Shown: positions 1-8,392 of the stretch, in pieces
Layout of the letters: each line of letters starts with the position of its first letter
How positions within the stretch are numbered: the first letter of the stretch is position 1
Source of the DNA: JAWXTP01 sp044433415
Lineage (GTDB): Bacteria; Bacteroidota; Bacteroidia; Bacteroidales; Rikenellaceae
Length of the DNA: 10,806 nucleotides
Assembly: GCA_044433415.1 (NCBI GenBank)
Contig: JAWXTP010000100.1
Location: 1-10,806, forward strand
Direction of reading: 5' to 3'
Position numbers and translations under genes: made by a program
Notes under the pieces: model-generated
The model's database searches: none
Seen by the model: the letters and a program-made list of their open reading frames with translations, nothing else
Told to the model about the DNA's origin: nothing

Positions 1-1
1 C

Positions 2-130
2 AATAACAACCAACATGGCGGTCAAGGCGGACAACGTAACAACAACCAACATAGTGGTCAAGGCGGTCAAAATCGTAACAACAACCAACATGGCGGTCAG
101 GGCGGTCAAAACCGTAATAACAACAACAGA
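2..130 (+). repeat. In-frame tandem repeat in the IF-2 linker
   Basis: Three near-identical units lie at 2-37 (36 nt), 38-76 (39 nt) and 77-115 (39 nt), followed by a decayed start of a fourth. Each encodes [11 protein letters not shown] followed by R or NR; the second has Ser for the first Gly. The first unit lacks one codon, so units differ by whole codons and the frame is kept. The array may continue before the window. This is the disordered, length-variable linker of Bacteroidota-type IF-2. Confidence 0.85.
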
Positions 131-2104
131 CCAGGAGGTAACGCAAATAATAACTACAATAATGCTAAGAAAAAAGGCAAAGCACCTATTGTAAAAGCTG
201 AGGTTACTGACGAGGAAGTACAAAAACAAATTAAAGATACTCTTGCACGTTTAACATCAAAAGGTAACAAGACAAAAAGCTCTAAATACCGTAGAGACAA
301 ACGTGAAGCTATCAACCAACGTATTAACGAGGAGCAAGAGCGTCAAGAGCAAGAACGCAACACACTTAAACTTACAGAGTTTGTAACAGTAAGTGATTTA
401 GCAAAAATGATGGACGTACAAGTTACTGAAATCATCACTGCTTGTATGAACCTAGGTTTAATGGTTTCTATTAACCAACGTCTAGATGCTGAAGCTCTAG
501 TTGTTGTAGCTGAGGAATTTGGTTTCAAATGTGAGTTTGTTTCTGTTGAAATCCAAGAGTCTATCACTGCTGATGTTGATAAAGAAGAAGACTTACTACC
601 ACGTTCACCTATCGTAACTGTAATGGGTCACGTAGACCACGGTAAAACATCTTTACTTGACTTTATCAGAAAATCTAAAGTTATAGAAGGTGAAGCAGGT
701 GGTATTACACAGCACATCGGTGCATATAGTGTAAAAATTGAAGATGGTCGTCGTATCACTTTCCTTGATACTCCAGGTCACGAAGCCTTTACAGCTATGC
801 GTGCTAGGGGTGCTAGTGTTACAGATATTGCAATTATTATTATTGCTGCTGACGACTCAGTGATGCCACAAACAATTGAGGCTATCAACCACGCTTCTGC
901 GGCTGGTGTGCCTATTGTTTTTGCTATCAACAAAATAGATAAACCAGGTGCAAATCCTGACAAAATACGTGAACAACTAGGTGCTATGAATTACCTTGTT
1001 GAAGAATGGGGCGGTAAATACCAATGTCAAGAAGTTGCTGCTAAGCAAGGTCTTAACGTTGACTTACTACTTGAAAAAGTGCTATTAGAAGCTGAACTTT
1101 TAGAGCTTAAAGCAAACCCTAATAAACGTGCTAATGGTGTTGTAATTGAATCTTCACTTGATAAAGGTCGTGGATACACTTCTACAGTACTTGTACAAGG
1201 TGGTACTCTTAAAATTGGAGACACTATGTTATCGGGTATACACACAGGACGTGTAAAAGCTATGTTTAACGAACGTGGTAAGAGAGTTACTGAAGCTGCA
1301 CCAGCTACTCCAGTACTAGTTTTAGGTCTTAACGGAGCTCCTCAGGCAGGTGATGCTTTCAATATTATGGAAGATGATAAATCTGCTCGTGATTTAGCTA
1401 ACAAACGTGAGCAACTTCAACGTATGCAAGGCCTTAAGACTCAAAAACATATCACTCTTGATGAAATTGGTCGTCGTATCGCAATTGGTAACTTCCAAGA
1501 ACTTAACGTTATCGTTAAAGGTGACGTGGATGGTTCTGTAGAGGCACTTACTGACTCTTTAATCAAACAATCTAAAGAGGAAGTTCAAGTTAACGTTATC
1601 CACAAAGCTGTAGGTCAGATTTCTGAAAGTGATGTATTATTAGCTGCTGCATCAAATGCTGTAATCATAGGTTTCCAAGTTCGTCCTTCGGTTTCTGCTC
1701 GTCGTCTTGCTGAGAAAGAAGAAATTGAGATTAGAACTTACTCTATCATCTATGATGCTATCAACGAAATTAAGGATGCTATTGAAGGTATGTTAGCTCC
1801 TCAATACCGTGAAGAAGTTGTATGTTCTGTAGAGATTATGGAAACATTCAAAATCACAAAAGTTGGTACAATTGCTGGATGTTTGGTACGTGAAGGTAAA
1901 ATCAAACGTGAGACTAAGGTACGCGTAATCCGTGATGGTATCGTTGTTTACACTGGTAAACTTGCATCTCTTAAACGTTACAAAGATGACGCAAAAGAGG
2001 TTGTATCAGGCTTAGAATGTGGTCTTAACATCGAAAACTACAATGATATTCACGTAGGCGATATCGTTGAAGGTTACGACCAAATCGAAGTTAAACGTAA
2101 ATAA
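2..2104 (+). CDS. infB: Translation initiation factor IF-2, 5'-truncated by the window edge
   Basis: IF-2 is the cytoplasmic GTPase that brings initiator fMet-tRNA to the 30S subunit and promotes 50S joining. The frame is open from base 2, so the gene begins upstream; the first ATG (407) lies inside the IF2_N region and is not the start. Visible parts are an Asn/Gln/Gly-rich tandem repeat (2-130), a charged Lys/Arg/Glu-rich linker (about 150-360), an IF2_N module (about 367-530), then the G domain: GHVDHGKT at 626-649, DTPGHEAF near 767-790 and NKID near 930. The G5 position reads AAKQG where SAK is usual, a mild variation. The beta-barrel domain II, domain III and the fMet-tRNA-binding C-terminal domain follow, ending in QIEVKRK. 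The protein is complete at its C-terminus and followed by a strong terminator. The family assignment is secure. Confidence 0.97.
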   Translation, partial: NNNQHGGQGGQRNNNQHSGQGGQNRNNNQHGGQGGQNRNNNNRPGGNANNNYNNAKKKGKAPIVKAEVTDEEVQKQIKDTLARLTSKGNKTKSSKYRRDKREAINQRINEEQERQEQERNTLKLTEFVTVSDLAKMMDVQVTEIITACMNLGLMVSINQRLDAEALVVVAEEFGFKCEFVSVEIQESITADVDKEEDLLPRSPIVTVMGHVDHGKTSLLDFIRKSKVIEGEAGGITQHIGAYSVKIEDGRRITFLDTPGHEAFTAMRARGASVTDIAIIIIAADDSVMPQTIEAINHASAAGVPIVFAINKIDKPGANPDKIREQLGAMNYLVEEWGGKYQCQEVAAKQGLNVDLLLEKVLLEAELLELKANPNKRANGVVIESSLDKGRGYTSTVLVQGGTLKIGDTMLSGIHTGRVKAMFNERGKRVTEAAPATPVLVLGLNGAPQAGDAFNIMEDDKSARDLANKREQLQRMQGLKTQKHITLDEIGRRIAIGNFQELNVIVKGDVDGSVEALTDSLIKQSKEEVQVNVIHKAVGQISESDVLLAAASNAVIIGFQVRPSVSARRLAEKEEIEIRTYSIIYDAINEIKDAIEGMLAPQYREEVVCSVEIMETFKITKVGTIAGCLVREGKIKRETKVRVIRDGIVVYTGKLASLKRYKDDAKEVVSGLECGLNIENYNDIHVGDIVEGYDQIEVKRK

Positions 2105-2118
2105 TATTTACAAAATCA

Positions 2119-2168
2119 TATAAAACAAAAACCGTGATACAGGTAAGTGTCACGGTTTTTGTTTTATA
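2119..2168. terminator. Bidirectional stem-loop terminator between convergent genes
   Basis: Bases 2119-2140 pair with 2147-2168: 19 perfect outer pairs, then a T-G pair and two more Watson-Crick pairs, around a 6-base loop (aggtaa). The GC core is CCGTGA/TCACGG. The outer arms are A-rich on the left and T-rich on the right, giving a U-tract on either strand. It starts 15 bases after the infB stop and ends 32 bases before the stop of the convergent gene at 2201, so it can end transcription from both sides. Confidence 0.9.
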
Positions 2169-2200
2169 GAATAACTATTACTATACTAACAAACAACAAA

Positions 2201-3124
2201 TTATTTTCTATTCAACAACACAAATGTCGTTACTCGACGTTGACCATAGTGGTCAAACTTTTTATTATCAGTTGGATAGTTAACAACTCCTGAGCCATCA
2301 GCATTATAATTATCTATCCACATTGTTGTAGAGCCTCCTCCATCAATATTTAAGGCTGATTTTGGTGCAAAATACTTAACGATAAACTGGGTTAACTCCT
2401 TTGCTGACATACCAGCGGCGAGCTGTGGTCTTTGACGACCATCAACTGTTATAAGAAGCAACTTTCCATCATCTGTTAATGCCACAGCAGTACGTGGGTG
2501 GCGCACACCTTGGTGTCTTCTATAATCTTCATATTCCAAAGAATTTAAAGATATCCCTACAGTATCACTTACAAAAGACTCACCTACTGGATTATAATTA
2601 TCTACTAACATAGGTGAACCTGATATAATATTCTGAAAAGGTGAAGATCTATACTCTTCATCCGTACAATAAGAGATAGTCAAATTATCCGAATTGTTAT
2701 CAAAAAACAGGGCTCCTTCATGTTTCCAGAAACGTAAATCACCCTCTGGCAATTCATTTTGAATATAAAATTTACCGTCCGCCTTAAAATACGAACCATC
2801 AGGTTCATACGTTCCATTTATTCCTGCAAAAGAACCTAAACTACCTGCAACACTTGACAAAGAATCACCTTCTTCTACAAATAGTAACCCTAAGGTATTG
2901 CCCTCAACATTTAAATCAAACTCTAGTACATTTACACTTTGACCTGAACCATAAGGCTCATACTCACCTAAAAAGCTATACAATATATAACCTGGTGCAA
3001 TAGAGTCTATTTTCCAACCTTCCGTTTCTTTTAAAACAGGTTCACCTCCAGCTTTATCAAAGCTACAAAATACAACAGGTGCTAACGTCAACACCGCCAG
3101 TTTCACTAATTCATTAAATCTCAT
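2201..3124 (-). CDS. NAGPA/DUF2233-type phosphodiester glycosidase, exported
   Basis: This 307-residue protein matches the phosphodiester glycosidase family (DUF2233), whose best-known member is the human uncovering enzyme that removes GlcNAc from GlcNAc-1-phospho-6-mannose. Visible family landmarks are AGINGTY (about 99-106), SGSPMLV (168-174), HPRTAVAL (209-216), VDGR (227-230), the signature NIDGGGSTTM (259-268) and a late Gly-Gln-Arg-Arg-Val segment (294-298). The N-terminus has a hydrophobic export signal. Cys20 follows Val-Val-Phe, a poor lipobox, so I cannot decide between a lipoprotein and a soluble periplasmic protein. It is the last gene of the minus-strand cluster, downstream of the SusD gene. 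I infer cleavage of sugar-1-phosphate diesters on a nutrient brought in by the SusC/SusD pair. The family is confident, the substrate unknown. Confidence 0.88.
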   Translation of the reverse strand: MRFNELVKLAVLTLAPVVFCSFDKAGGEPVLKETEGWKIDSIAPGYILYSFLGEYEPYGSGQSVNVLEFDLNVEGNTLGLLFVEEGDSLSSVAGSLGSFAGINGTYEPDGSYFKADGKFYIQNELPEGDLRFWKHEGALFFDNNSDNLTISYCTDEEYRSSPFQNIISGSPMLVDNYNPVGESFVSDTVGISLNSLEYEDYRRHQGVRHPRTAVALTDDGKLLLITVDGRQRPQLAAGMSAKELTQFIVKYFAPKSALNIDGGGSTTMWIDNYNADGSGVVNYPTDNKKFDHYGQRRVTTFVLLNRK

Positions 3125-3144
3125 AATTTTTTATTTAAAATTAC

Positions 3145-3187
3145 GAAAAGACTAGCCTCCTCTATTACGATTACAGCTAGTCTTTTC
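3145..3187 (-). terminator. Stem-loop just before the 2201-3124 gene: terminator or attenuator
   Basis: Bases 3145-3156 (gaaaagactagc) and 3176-3187 (gctagtcttttc) are a perfect 12-base inverted repeat with a 19-base loop. Read on the minus strand, the stem ends in CTTTTC and is followed by a weak T-rich run, as in an intrinsic terminator after the SusD gene. It ends only 20 bases before the ATG at 3124, so it would stop transcripts about to enter that gene, or form part of its leader. There is no plus-strand gene here for it to serve. Confidence 0.6.
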
Positions 3188-3243
3188 AACACAATACTCT
3201 AATAATTTTTTAACCAAAACCTCACTTTAATTTGCAATATTTT

Positions 3244-3417
3244 GACCTGCATAGGGCAGGAAACGGATTGTCCGCTTTTTTCAAGAATGGTTCATATTTG
3301 CGGCGTTTTTTGAAGTTTTAAACGGAGCAACCTCGAGGTTGTGAGTATTGAAACTTTAAAAAAGGTCGCAAATATGAGCCGTTATTGGGAAAAGCCATCC
3401 CGATGTTATTGCCGGTC
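3244..3417. repeat. Long imperfect hairpin between the SusD and phosphodiester glycosidase genes
   Basis: This occupies most of a 312-base gap without a gene. In the core, 3274-3321 faces 3348-3395: of 48 positions about 39 are Watson-Crick pairs, 7 are G-T on the plus strand and 2 are mismatched. The lower stem continues with gaps through 3264-3268/3397-3402 and 3244-3250/3411-3417. The tip is a perfect 14-base palindrome, CAACCTCGAGGTTG (3328-3341). I see no reading frame in it. It may be a short non-autonomous mobile element, a REP-like repeat or a structured RNA. Its ends do not match those of the hairpins at 4971 and 9343. Confidence 0.8.
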
Positions 3418-3422
3418 GCTAA

Positions 3423-3438
3423 AGCTCCCTAGCTCCCT
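3423..3438. repeat. Two tandem copies of AGCTCCCT at the SusD stop codon
   Basis: The 8-base word AGCTCCCT occurs twice in a row at 3423-3430 and 3431-3438. The second copy overlaps the stop codon of the SusD-type gene (3437-3439), just outside the long hairpin. It could mark the edge of that element or a short slippage duplication. Confidence 0.5.
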
Positions 3439-4954
3439 AATACCCGGGATTTTGATACATAAGTTCTGAGTTTAACTTAACCTCATCAAAAGGAATTGGA
3501 TAATAAATATCTTTAGAACCACAGTTTGCTAATGAAGAGTTACTATAATTGTTTTGGTCTTTAGCTTTAAAGAATGCAGGGAACTCAGTTTCATCAAATG
3601 CACGAAGTAAGTCGAAAAGTCTTTGATTTTCAAAAGCAAGTTCAACACGACGTTCGTGTAAGATAGCTAATTTTAATGTAGGATATGCTGTTGCATAATC
3701 TGAATTTTGCATAGACTCAGCATAAGAAGGAAGACCTGCACGCTCTCTAACTTCATCAAGAATTTCAATAGCGTTAGCATCATTACCTAAATACATCTCT
3801 GCTTCTGCAAGCATCAACATAACATCTGCATATCTCATTAAGATATAGTCATTTCCACCATAACCATTTGTGCCAGCAGCATCACTAGCATCACGGAATT
3901 TAGTATTATTCCACTCACTACGATCTTCAACATAATATAAAGAGTAATCAAAACGAACGTCACCTTCTTCATATTCTTTTACAAGGTCTAGCATAACATT
4001 TCTACCACTACCTGAAGAAGGATATTGAGAGTTTATAGAAACACCTGTCGATTGATTTGTTCTTGCATTTGAAGAGCTATAAGTAACATCTCCTTGAATA
4101 TATACTACTTGATAAATAATCTCAGCATTTGTATTTTTTTGATCAACATCAAATACATCTTCATAGTTAATCTCTGTTAAACTTCCAAAACTACGCATTG
4201 CGTAAGCAGCCTCAAGATATTTTTTAGCATTTGTAAAGTTTGAAATATTATCTGTGTCAAAAACACAACCCATAGTTAGATAAACTTGGCCTAAAAGAGC
4301 ATTAATTGCTACTTTACAAGCTCTACCTTTACCTGTAGTTAGCTGAATATCAGGAAGAGTACAATTTAAGGCCTCAGTAAGGTCAGCAACGATTTGCGCA
4401 TATACCTCTTCTTTAGGATCACGTTTTGTGCTAGCTACGATTTCATCGTAAATGTCAGTATACTTAGTTATCAATGGAACATCACCCCATTTACGTACTA
4501 GGTGAAAGTAAACATAAGCACGAGCGAAAAGAGCTTCAGCACGGTGGTTTACTTTGTTTGCATCATCTGCATAAACTACATTATCCATGTAAGTCAAAAC
4601 ATAATTAGCACGAGATACTGCTGTATAAAGCGCTGTCCAGTGGCTCTTTAAGTAAGTATTTGTTGGAGAAAGAGAGAAATCTGTAAATTGGAAAGGTTCA
4701 CCAGAAGATGATTGATTATCTGTTCTACCTGCATTATCAGAACGCTCCTCAGTATAAGCAAAACTACTTTCACCCATACAGTAAGAATTGCGAATTTGTC
4801 CATAGATACCTAAAACTGCTGTTTCAACATCACTCTCAAGAGAGAAGTAAGAAGTTGTTGGTATTGAATTAGGATTGTCTTCTTGTAAAAAATCTGAACA
4901 AGAACTCAAAGACATACTTAATGCTATTGTTGCTAATATTGCTATTTTTTTCAT
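3437..4954 (-). CDS. SusD/RagB-type outer-membrane nutrient-binding lipoprotein
   Basis: SusD proteins are surface lipoproteins that cap a SusC transporter and bind its substrate. The 505 residues begin with a lipoprotein signal (MKKIAILATIALSMSLSSC, Cys19), followed by the typical SDFLQEDNPNS stretch; the acidic residues after Cys fit surface export in Bacteroidota. The middle (about 60-330) resembles the TPR-rich SusD N-terminal part, with aromatic and YVYFHLVRKWGDVPL-type segments. The C-terminal RagB/SusD part includes YADVMLMLAEAEMYLG and ILHERRVELAFENQRLFDLLR-like helices and ends in NPGY, usual for the family. It follows the SusC gene after a 101-base gap holding a hairpin, wider than the few tens of bases often seen between such pairs. 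The ligand cannot be read from the sequence. Confidence 0.95.
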   Translation of the reverse strand: MKKIAILATIALSMSLSSCSDFLQEDNPNSIPTTSYFSLESDVETAVLGIYGQIRNSYCMGESSFAYTEERSDNAGRTDNQSSSGEPFQFTDFSLSPTNTYLKSHWTALYTAVSRANYVLTYMDNVVYADDANKVNHRAEALFARAYVYFHLVRKWGDVPLITKYTDIYDEIVASTKRDPKEEVYAQIVADLTEALNCTLPDIQLTTGKGRACKVAINALLGQVYLTMGCVFDTDNISNFTNAKKYLEAAYAMRSFGSLTEINYEDVFDVDQKNTNAEIIYQVVYIQGDVTYSSSNARTNQSTGVSINSQYPSSGSGRNVMLDLVKEYEEGDVRFDYSLYYVEDRSEWNNTKFRDASDAAGTNGYGGNDYILMRYADVMLMLAEAEMYLGNDANAIEILDEVRERAGLPSYAESMQNSDYATAYPTLKLAILHERRVELAFENQRLFDLLRAFDETEFPAFFKAKDQNNYSNSSLANCGSKDIYYPIPFDEVKLNSELMYQNPGY

Positions 4955-4970
4955 TGTCTATTTTCGATTT

Positions 4971-5024
4971 GGGAGTTCTAAAAATTGAACCTTTATGTAG
5001 AAAATTCAATTTTTAGAGATTCCC
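4971..5024. repeat. Inverted-repeat hairpin between the SusC and SusD genes
   Basis: The left arm 4971-4989 (gggagttctaaaaattgaa) pairs with the right arm 5005-5024 around a 15-base loop: 18 Watson-Crick pairs, one G-T pair (plus strand) and a single bulged base in the right arm. It lies within the SusC-SusD gap, 31 bases after the SusC stop and 16 before the SusD start. It lacks a T-run on the minus strand, so it does not look like an ordinary terminator. Its ends match those of the hairpin at 9343-9502. Confidence 0.85.
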
Positions 5025-5055
5025 TATGTTATTTAATTATATATTTTAACAAAAA

Positions 5056-8000
5056 TTAGAAAGTTAATTTCACACCTAGGTTTGTTGATTTCATTAGTGG
5101 GTACATACCGTAATCCACACCTTGAGATAAACTTGAACCTGAGCCATAATCTACATCTGGGTTATAACCACGGTAAGATTGGAAAGTGAAAGGATTATCT
5201 AATGCTACATAAGCACGAAGGCTAGAGATACCATTCTTAGTTAACTTAGAAATGTTGCTCCATGTGTAACCGAAAGTAATGTTTGTACAACGAAGGTAAG
5301 AACCATCCTCAAGGTAGAAGTCTGAAAGACGTGTACTATTACTTTGAGTACCACCACGTGATGCACGGTAAACAATACCATTACCTTGATTTGAAGAATC
5401 TACATAACGGTAAGCAGCATCTTGGTATTGGTTACCAGAACCCTCCATATTAAACAGATAGTAACATTGACCATCAAGGATATCATTACCTACAGAACCA
5501 TTGAAAGAAGCAGAGAAATCAAAGTTTTTGTAATCAGCACTAACATTAAAACCAAATGTAAAATCTGCATAAGGAGAACCTATGATTTGTTTGTCATTTT
5601 CATCAACGATACCGTCACCTGTAATATCTTCAAAATAAAGGTCACCTTCTTGTAAAGCTGTAGTTTGAGCAGTAGATCTTGCAGGACCTTTTAACTCATA
5701 ACCTGCTGGGAAATTTTTTGAAGAGCTATCGTAATAATCATCATCCATAGCGATTAATGCCATATCTGCTTGTGTTACCATACCTGCAACTTTATAACCA
5801 TAGAACATACCAATTGGAGAGCCCTCTTGAGTGATGTGAGTAACATAAGAACGTTCAGCACCACTAGTAAGGATAGTACCAGACTCACCTAAGTCCATAA
5901 CTTTATTGCGGTTAACAGAAACATTAGCACTTACATTTAAGTTAAAATCTTTACCCGATATAACTTTAGCATCTACTTGAAGGTCAATACCACGGTTTCT
6001 AATTCTAGAGTTATCTAGGTTAGTAAGCATAGAAGTAGAACCAGAGATAGCAGAGATAGATTGCTCATAAAGAAGGTTGAAAGTTTCACTATTGTAGTAG
6101 TTAGCCATAACAGATAATCTACCACGGAATAAAGATAAGTCAAAACCAAGGTTCATTTGAGAAGTAGATTCCCAACCTAAGTCATCATCACAGAAGCTAC
6201 CAGGGTACATAGTTGTAACGATAGAACCACCTATAGCTGTTGCATTTTTTGACATTGTTTGTTGGTAGTTATAATTACCAATACCATTATTACCACTTAG
6301 ACCCCAGCTAGCACGTAATTTAAGATTTGCTTGATTACCGATAGCGTTAACAAAGAAATCTTCTTCAGAAATTGTCCAGCCAGCAGATACTGATGGGAAA
6401 TAACCCCAACGGTTGCTAGGACCAAATAAAGAACAACCATCAGCACGGAAACTTGCAGTAGCATGGTAGCGATCTTTGTAACCAACATTAGCACGACCGA
6501 AAGCAGAAAGTAAAGTATAAGCAGATTTACCTGTTGAACCTCCCTCAGTAAAATCACTTGGATCTTCACCACCACCGATTATATCTTGGATTTTATCATT
6601 TTCAAAACCTGTAGCATCAACATCAATGATATCTGTAGCATTTTTCTGAGCTGAAGCACCACCTAATAAGCTGAAAGATGTATCATTTTTCTTGTAGTTA
6701 TAGTTTAATGTAAACTCAGCAAGGTAGTCTTCTTCGAATTTCATTATACTTGTAGCACTTGAAGCTGCTATAGCTGCATCAGAATATGGAGCATTAGTAC
6801 CGTAAGTTAAACTTGTTGGGCGATAATATTCATATTTTTCATCATACTTATAAGTAGCTAACGATAGCTTAGCTGATAAGTTAGGGATAATTTCATAGTC
6901 ACCAAACACGTTAATTGTGGTTCTTGTAGTTTGTCTATAATTTTTAATCTCAGTTGCTAACGCTAATGGATTCTCAATATTATTTTGGAACGCATACTCA
7001 GAAGACATAGAAGCCATTTCGTATTTTTTGTAAGAACCATCCTCGTTATAAGCAGAGAAAATAGGAAGATAAACTAAAGCTGCCATTGTTGGACTTTGGT
7101 GGAAACGACCTGTAGAAACTTCATTACTTGTTGTGTGAGTATATGACATGTTAGTACCTATCTTAAACTTATCACTAACTTTAGCGTCGATATTTGATCT
7201 TAAAGTAAAAGTCTCTTGATCAGTTCCCAACATAATACCTTCTTGATCTTGGAAAGAACCTGATATGTTATACTGTACATTTTCACTACCACCATTAACA
7301 GATAACACGTGACGGTGATTAAGAGCTGTTCTGTAAAGTTCGTCTTGCCAGTCTGTATCATAAGCCTGTGTTTTTGCTTTACCAGTAGAGAAGTCATAAA
7401 AGCTATCAGGGATATTTGCAGATGAAGAATAGTAACCAATACGCTCAGTACGTTGTGCGTTAGAATCTAACATATAAGAATCATCCCAAGATTTTCCTGA
7501 GTTAACAAGTAAGTCTTTATATGCTTTATTGTGAGCATCAATATAAAGGTCTACAAACTCTGCTGAGTTAAGCATATCTACTTTACGAGCAAGAGAGTTA
7601 ATTCCTAATTGGTAGTCATAGCTAACAACAGGTTTACCAACTTTACCACGTTTAGTTGTGATTAAAACAACACCACCTGAAGCACGAGAACCATAGATAG
7701 CAGCAGATGCAGCATCTTTAAGAATTTCGATAGATTCAATATCCTCTGGGTTTAAGTTTAGGTCGTTATTTGATGGGTAACCATCAATAACATATAAAGG
7801 GTCAGAACTTGCGTTGATTGAAGAAGTACCTCTCACACGTATTTTTGTGCTCTCATAAGGCGCACCACTAACTTGTGAAATTTGCACACCTGCAACTTTA
7901 CCAACTAAGGCTTGTCCAACAGTAGGTGTTGTTAGGTTAAGTTCACTAGATTTTACACTAGCTACAGATCCTGTGATATCGCCCTTACGCATCTTTTGGT

Positions 8001-8352
8001 AACCAACGATAACCACTTCATCCATTTCTAAGTTTAAACTTGTTAATGTAATGATAACGGGCTCTGCTGTATATTCACGACTTTCAATATCATAACCTGA
8101 CATGATAACAGAAATGCCATTTTTTGTGTTTTTTAAGTTTAATTCAAACTCTCCGTTTTCATTTGTAAAAACTGCGTTTGAAGCGTTTTGTTCAGCAACA
8201 CCTGCGGCAAAGACAGGCTCACCATTAGTGTCTATAACACGACCTCTCATTTTACCACTAGCTTGGGCAAATGCAGAAACTGATGTTAAAAACAAAACAA
8301 ACATAAGCATCATCTTAGCTGATGATTTAAATGTAGTAGATGTTAATTTCAT
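5056..8352 (-). CDS. SusC/RagA-type TonB-dependent outer-membrane transporter
   Basis: This 1098-residue protein is a TonB-powered outer-membrane importer that works with the SusD lipoprotein encoded next to it. In order: a signal peptide (1-29, ending SAFA before Gln30), a carboxypeptidase-regulatory-like domain (about 35-110), a DEVVIVGY TonB-box-like segment (111-118), the plug (about 122-235, with GSVASV, PLYVIDGYP, IEILKDAASAAIYGSRASGG and VLITTKRG), then a 22-strand-type barrel ending in the outer-membrane terminal Phe (GVKLTF). A late EDITGDGIVDENDKQIIGSP segment is typical of SusC proteins. There is no N-terminal STN signalling domain, so direct sigma/anti-sigma control through this protein is unlikely. 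The start at 8352 gives a proper signal peptide. It lies 40 bases after the GDPD stop, implying co-transcription. Confidence 0.97.
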   Translation of the reverse strand: MKLTSTTFKSSAKMMLMFVLFLTSVSAFAQASGKMRGRVIDTNGEPVFAAGVAEQNASNAVFTNENGEFELNLKNTKNGISVIMSGYDIESREYTAEPVIITLTSLNLEMDEVVIVGYQKMRKGDITGSVASVKSSELNLTTPTVGQALVGKVAGVQISQVSGAPYESTKIRVRGTSSINASSDPLYVIDGYPSNNDLNLNPEDIESIEILKDAASAAIYGSRASGGVVLITTKRGKVGKPVVSYDYQLGINSLARKVDMLNSAEFVDLYIDAHNKAYKDLLVNSGKSWDDSYMLDSNAQRTERIGYYSSSANIPDSFYDFSTGKAKTQAYDTDWQDELYRTALNHRHVLSVNGGSENVQYNISGSFQDQEGIMLGTDQETFTLRSNIDAKVSDKFKIGTNMSYTHTTSNEVSTGRFHQSPTMAALVYLPIFSAYNEDGSYKKYEMASMSSEYAFQNNIENPLALATEIKNYRQTTRTTINVFGDYEIIPNLSAKLSLATYKYDEKYEYYRPTSLTYGTNAPYSDAAIAASSATSIMKFEEDYLAEFTLNYNYKKNDTSFSLLGGASAQKNATDIIDVDATGFENDKIQDIIGGGEDPSDFTEGGSTGKSAYTLLSAFGRANVGYKDRYHATASFRADGCSLFGPSNRWGYFPSVSAGWTISEEDFFVNAIGNQANLKLRASWGLSGNNGIGNYNYQQTMSKNATAIGGSIVTTMYPGSFCDDDLGWESTSQMNLGFDLSLFRGRLSVMANYYNSETFNLLYEQSISAISGSTSMLTNLDNSRIRNRGIDLQVDAKVISGKDFNLNVSANVSVNRNKVMDLGESGTILTSGAERSYVTHITQEGSPIGMFYGYKVAGMVTQADMALIAMDDDYYDSSSKNFPAGYELKGPARSTAQTTALQEGDLYFEDITGDGIVDENDKQIIGSPYADFTFGFNVSADYKNFDFSASFNGSVGNDILDGQCYYLFNMEGSGNQYQDAAYRYVDSSNQGNGIVYRASRGGTQSNSTRLSDFYLEDGSYLRCTNITFGYTWSNISKLTKNGISSLRAYVALDNPFTFQSYRGYNPDVDYGSGSSLSQGVDYGMYPLMKSTNLGVKLTF

Positions 8353-8392
8353 AGATTTGATTTTTATAATTTTTAATTTTTGTAAGTCTATA

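Noticed and set aside
2..130. CRISPR-like or minisatellite reading of the repeats at the window start
   Set aside because: Units abut without spacers, keep the infB reading frame and encode a typical IF-2 linker.
407..409. ATG at 407 as the infB start
   Set aside because: The frame is open to base 2 with linker and IF2_N residues encoded upstream of 407, so the gene starts before the window.
4971..5024. Hairpin as a rho-independent terminator after the SusC gene
   Set aside because: No T-run follows the stem on the minus strand, and ending transcription here would cut SusD from SusC. Its ends match another repeat in the window, which explains it better.
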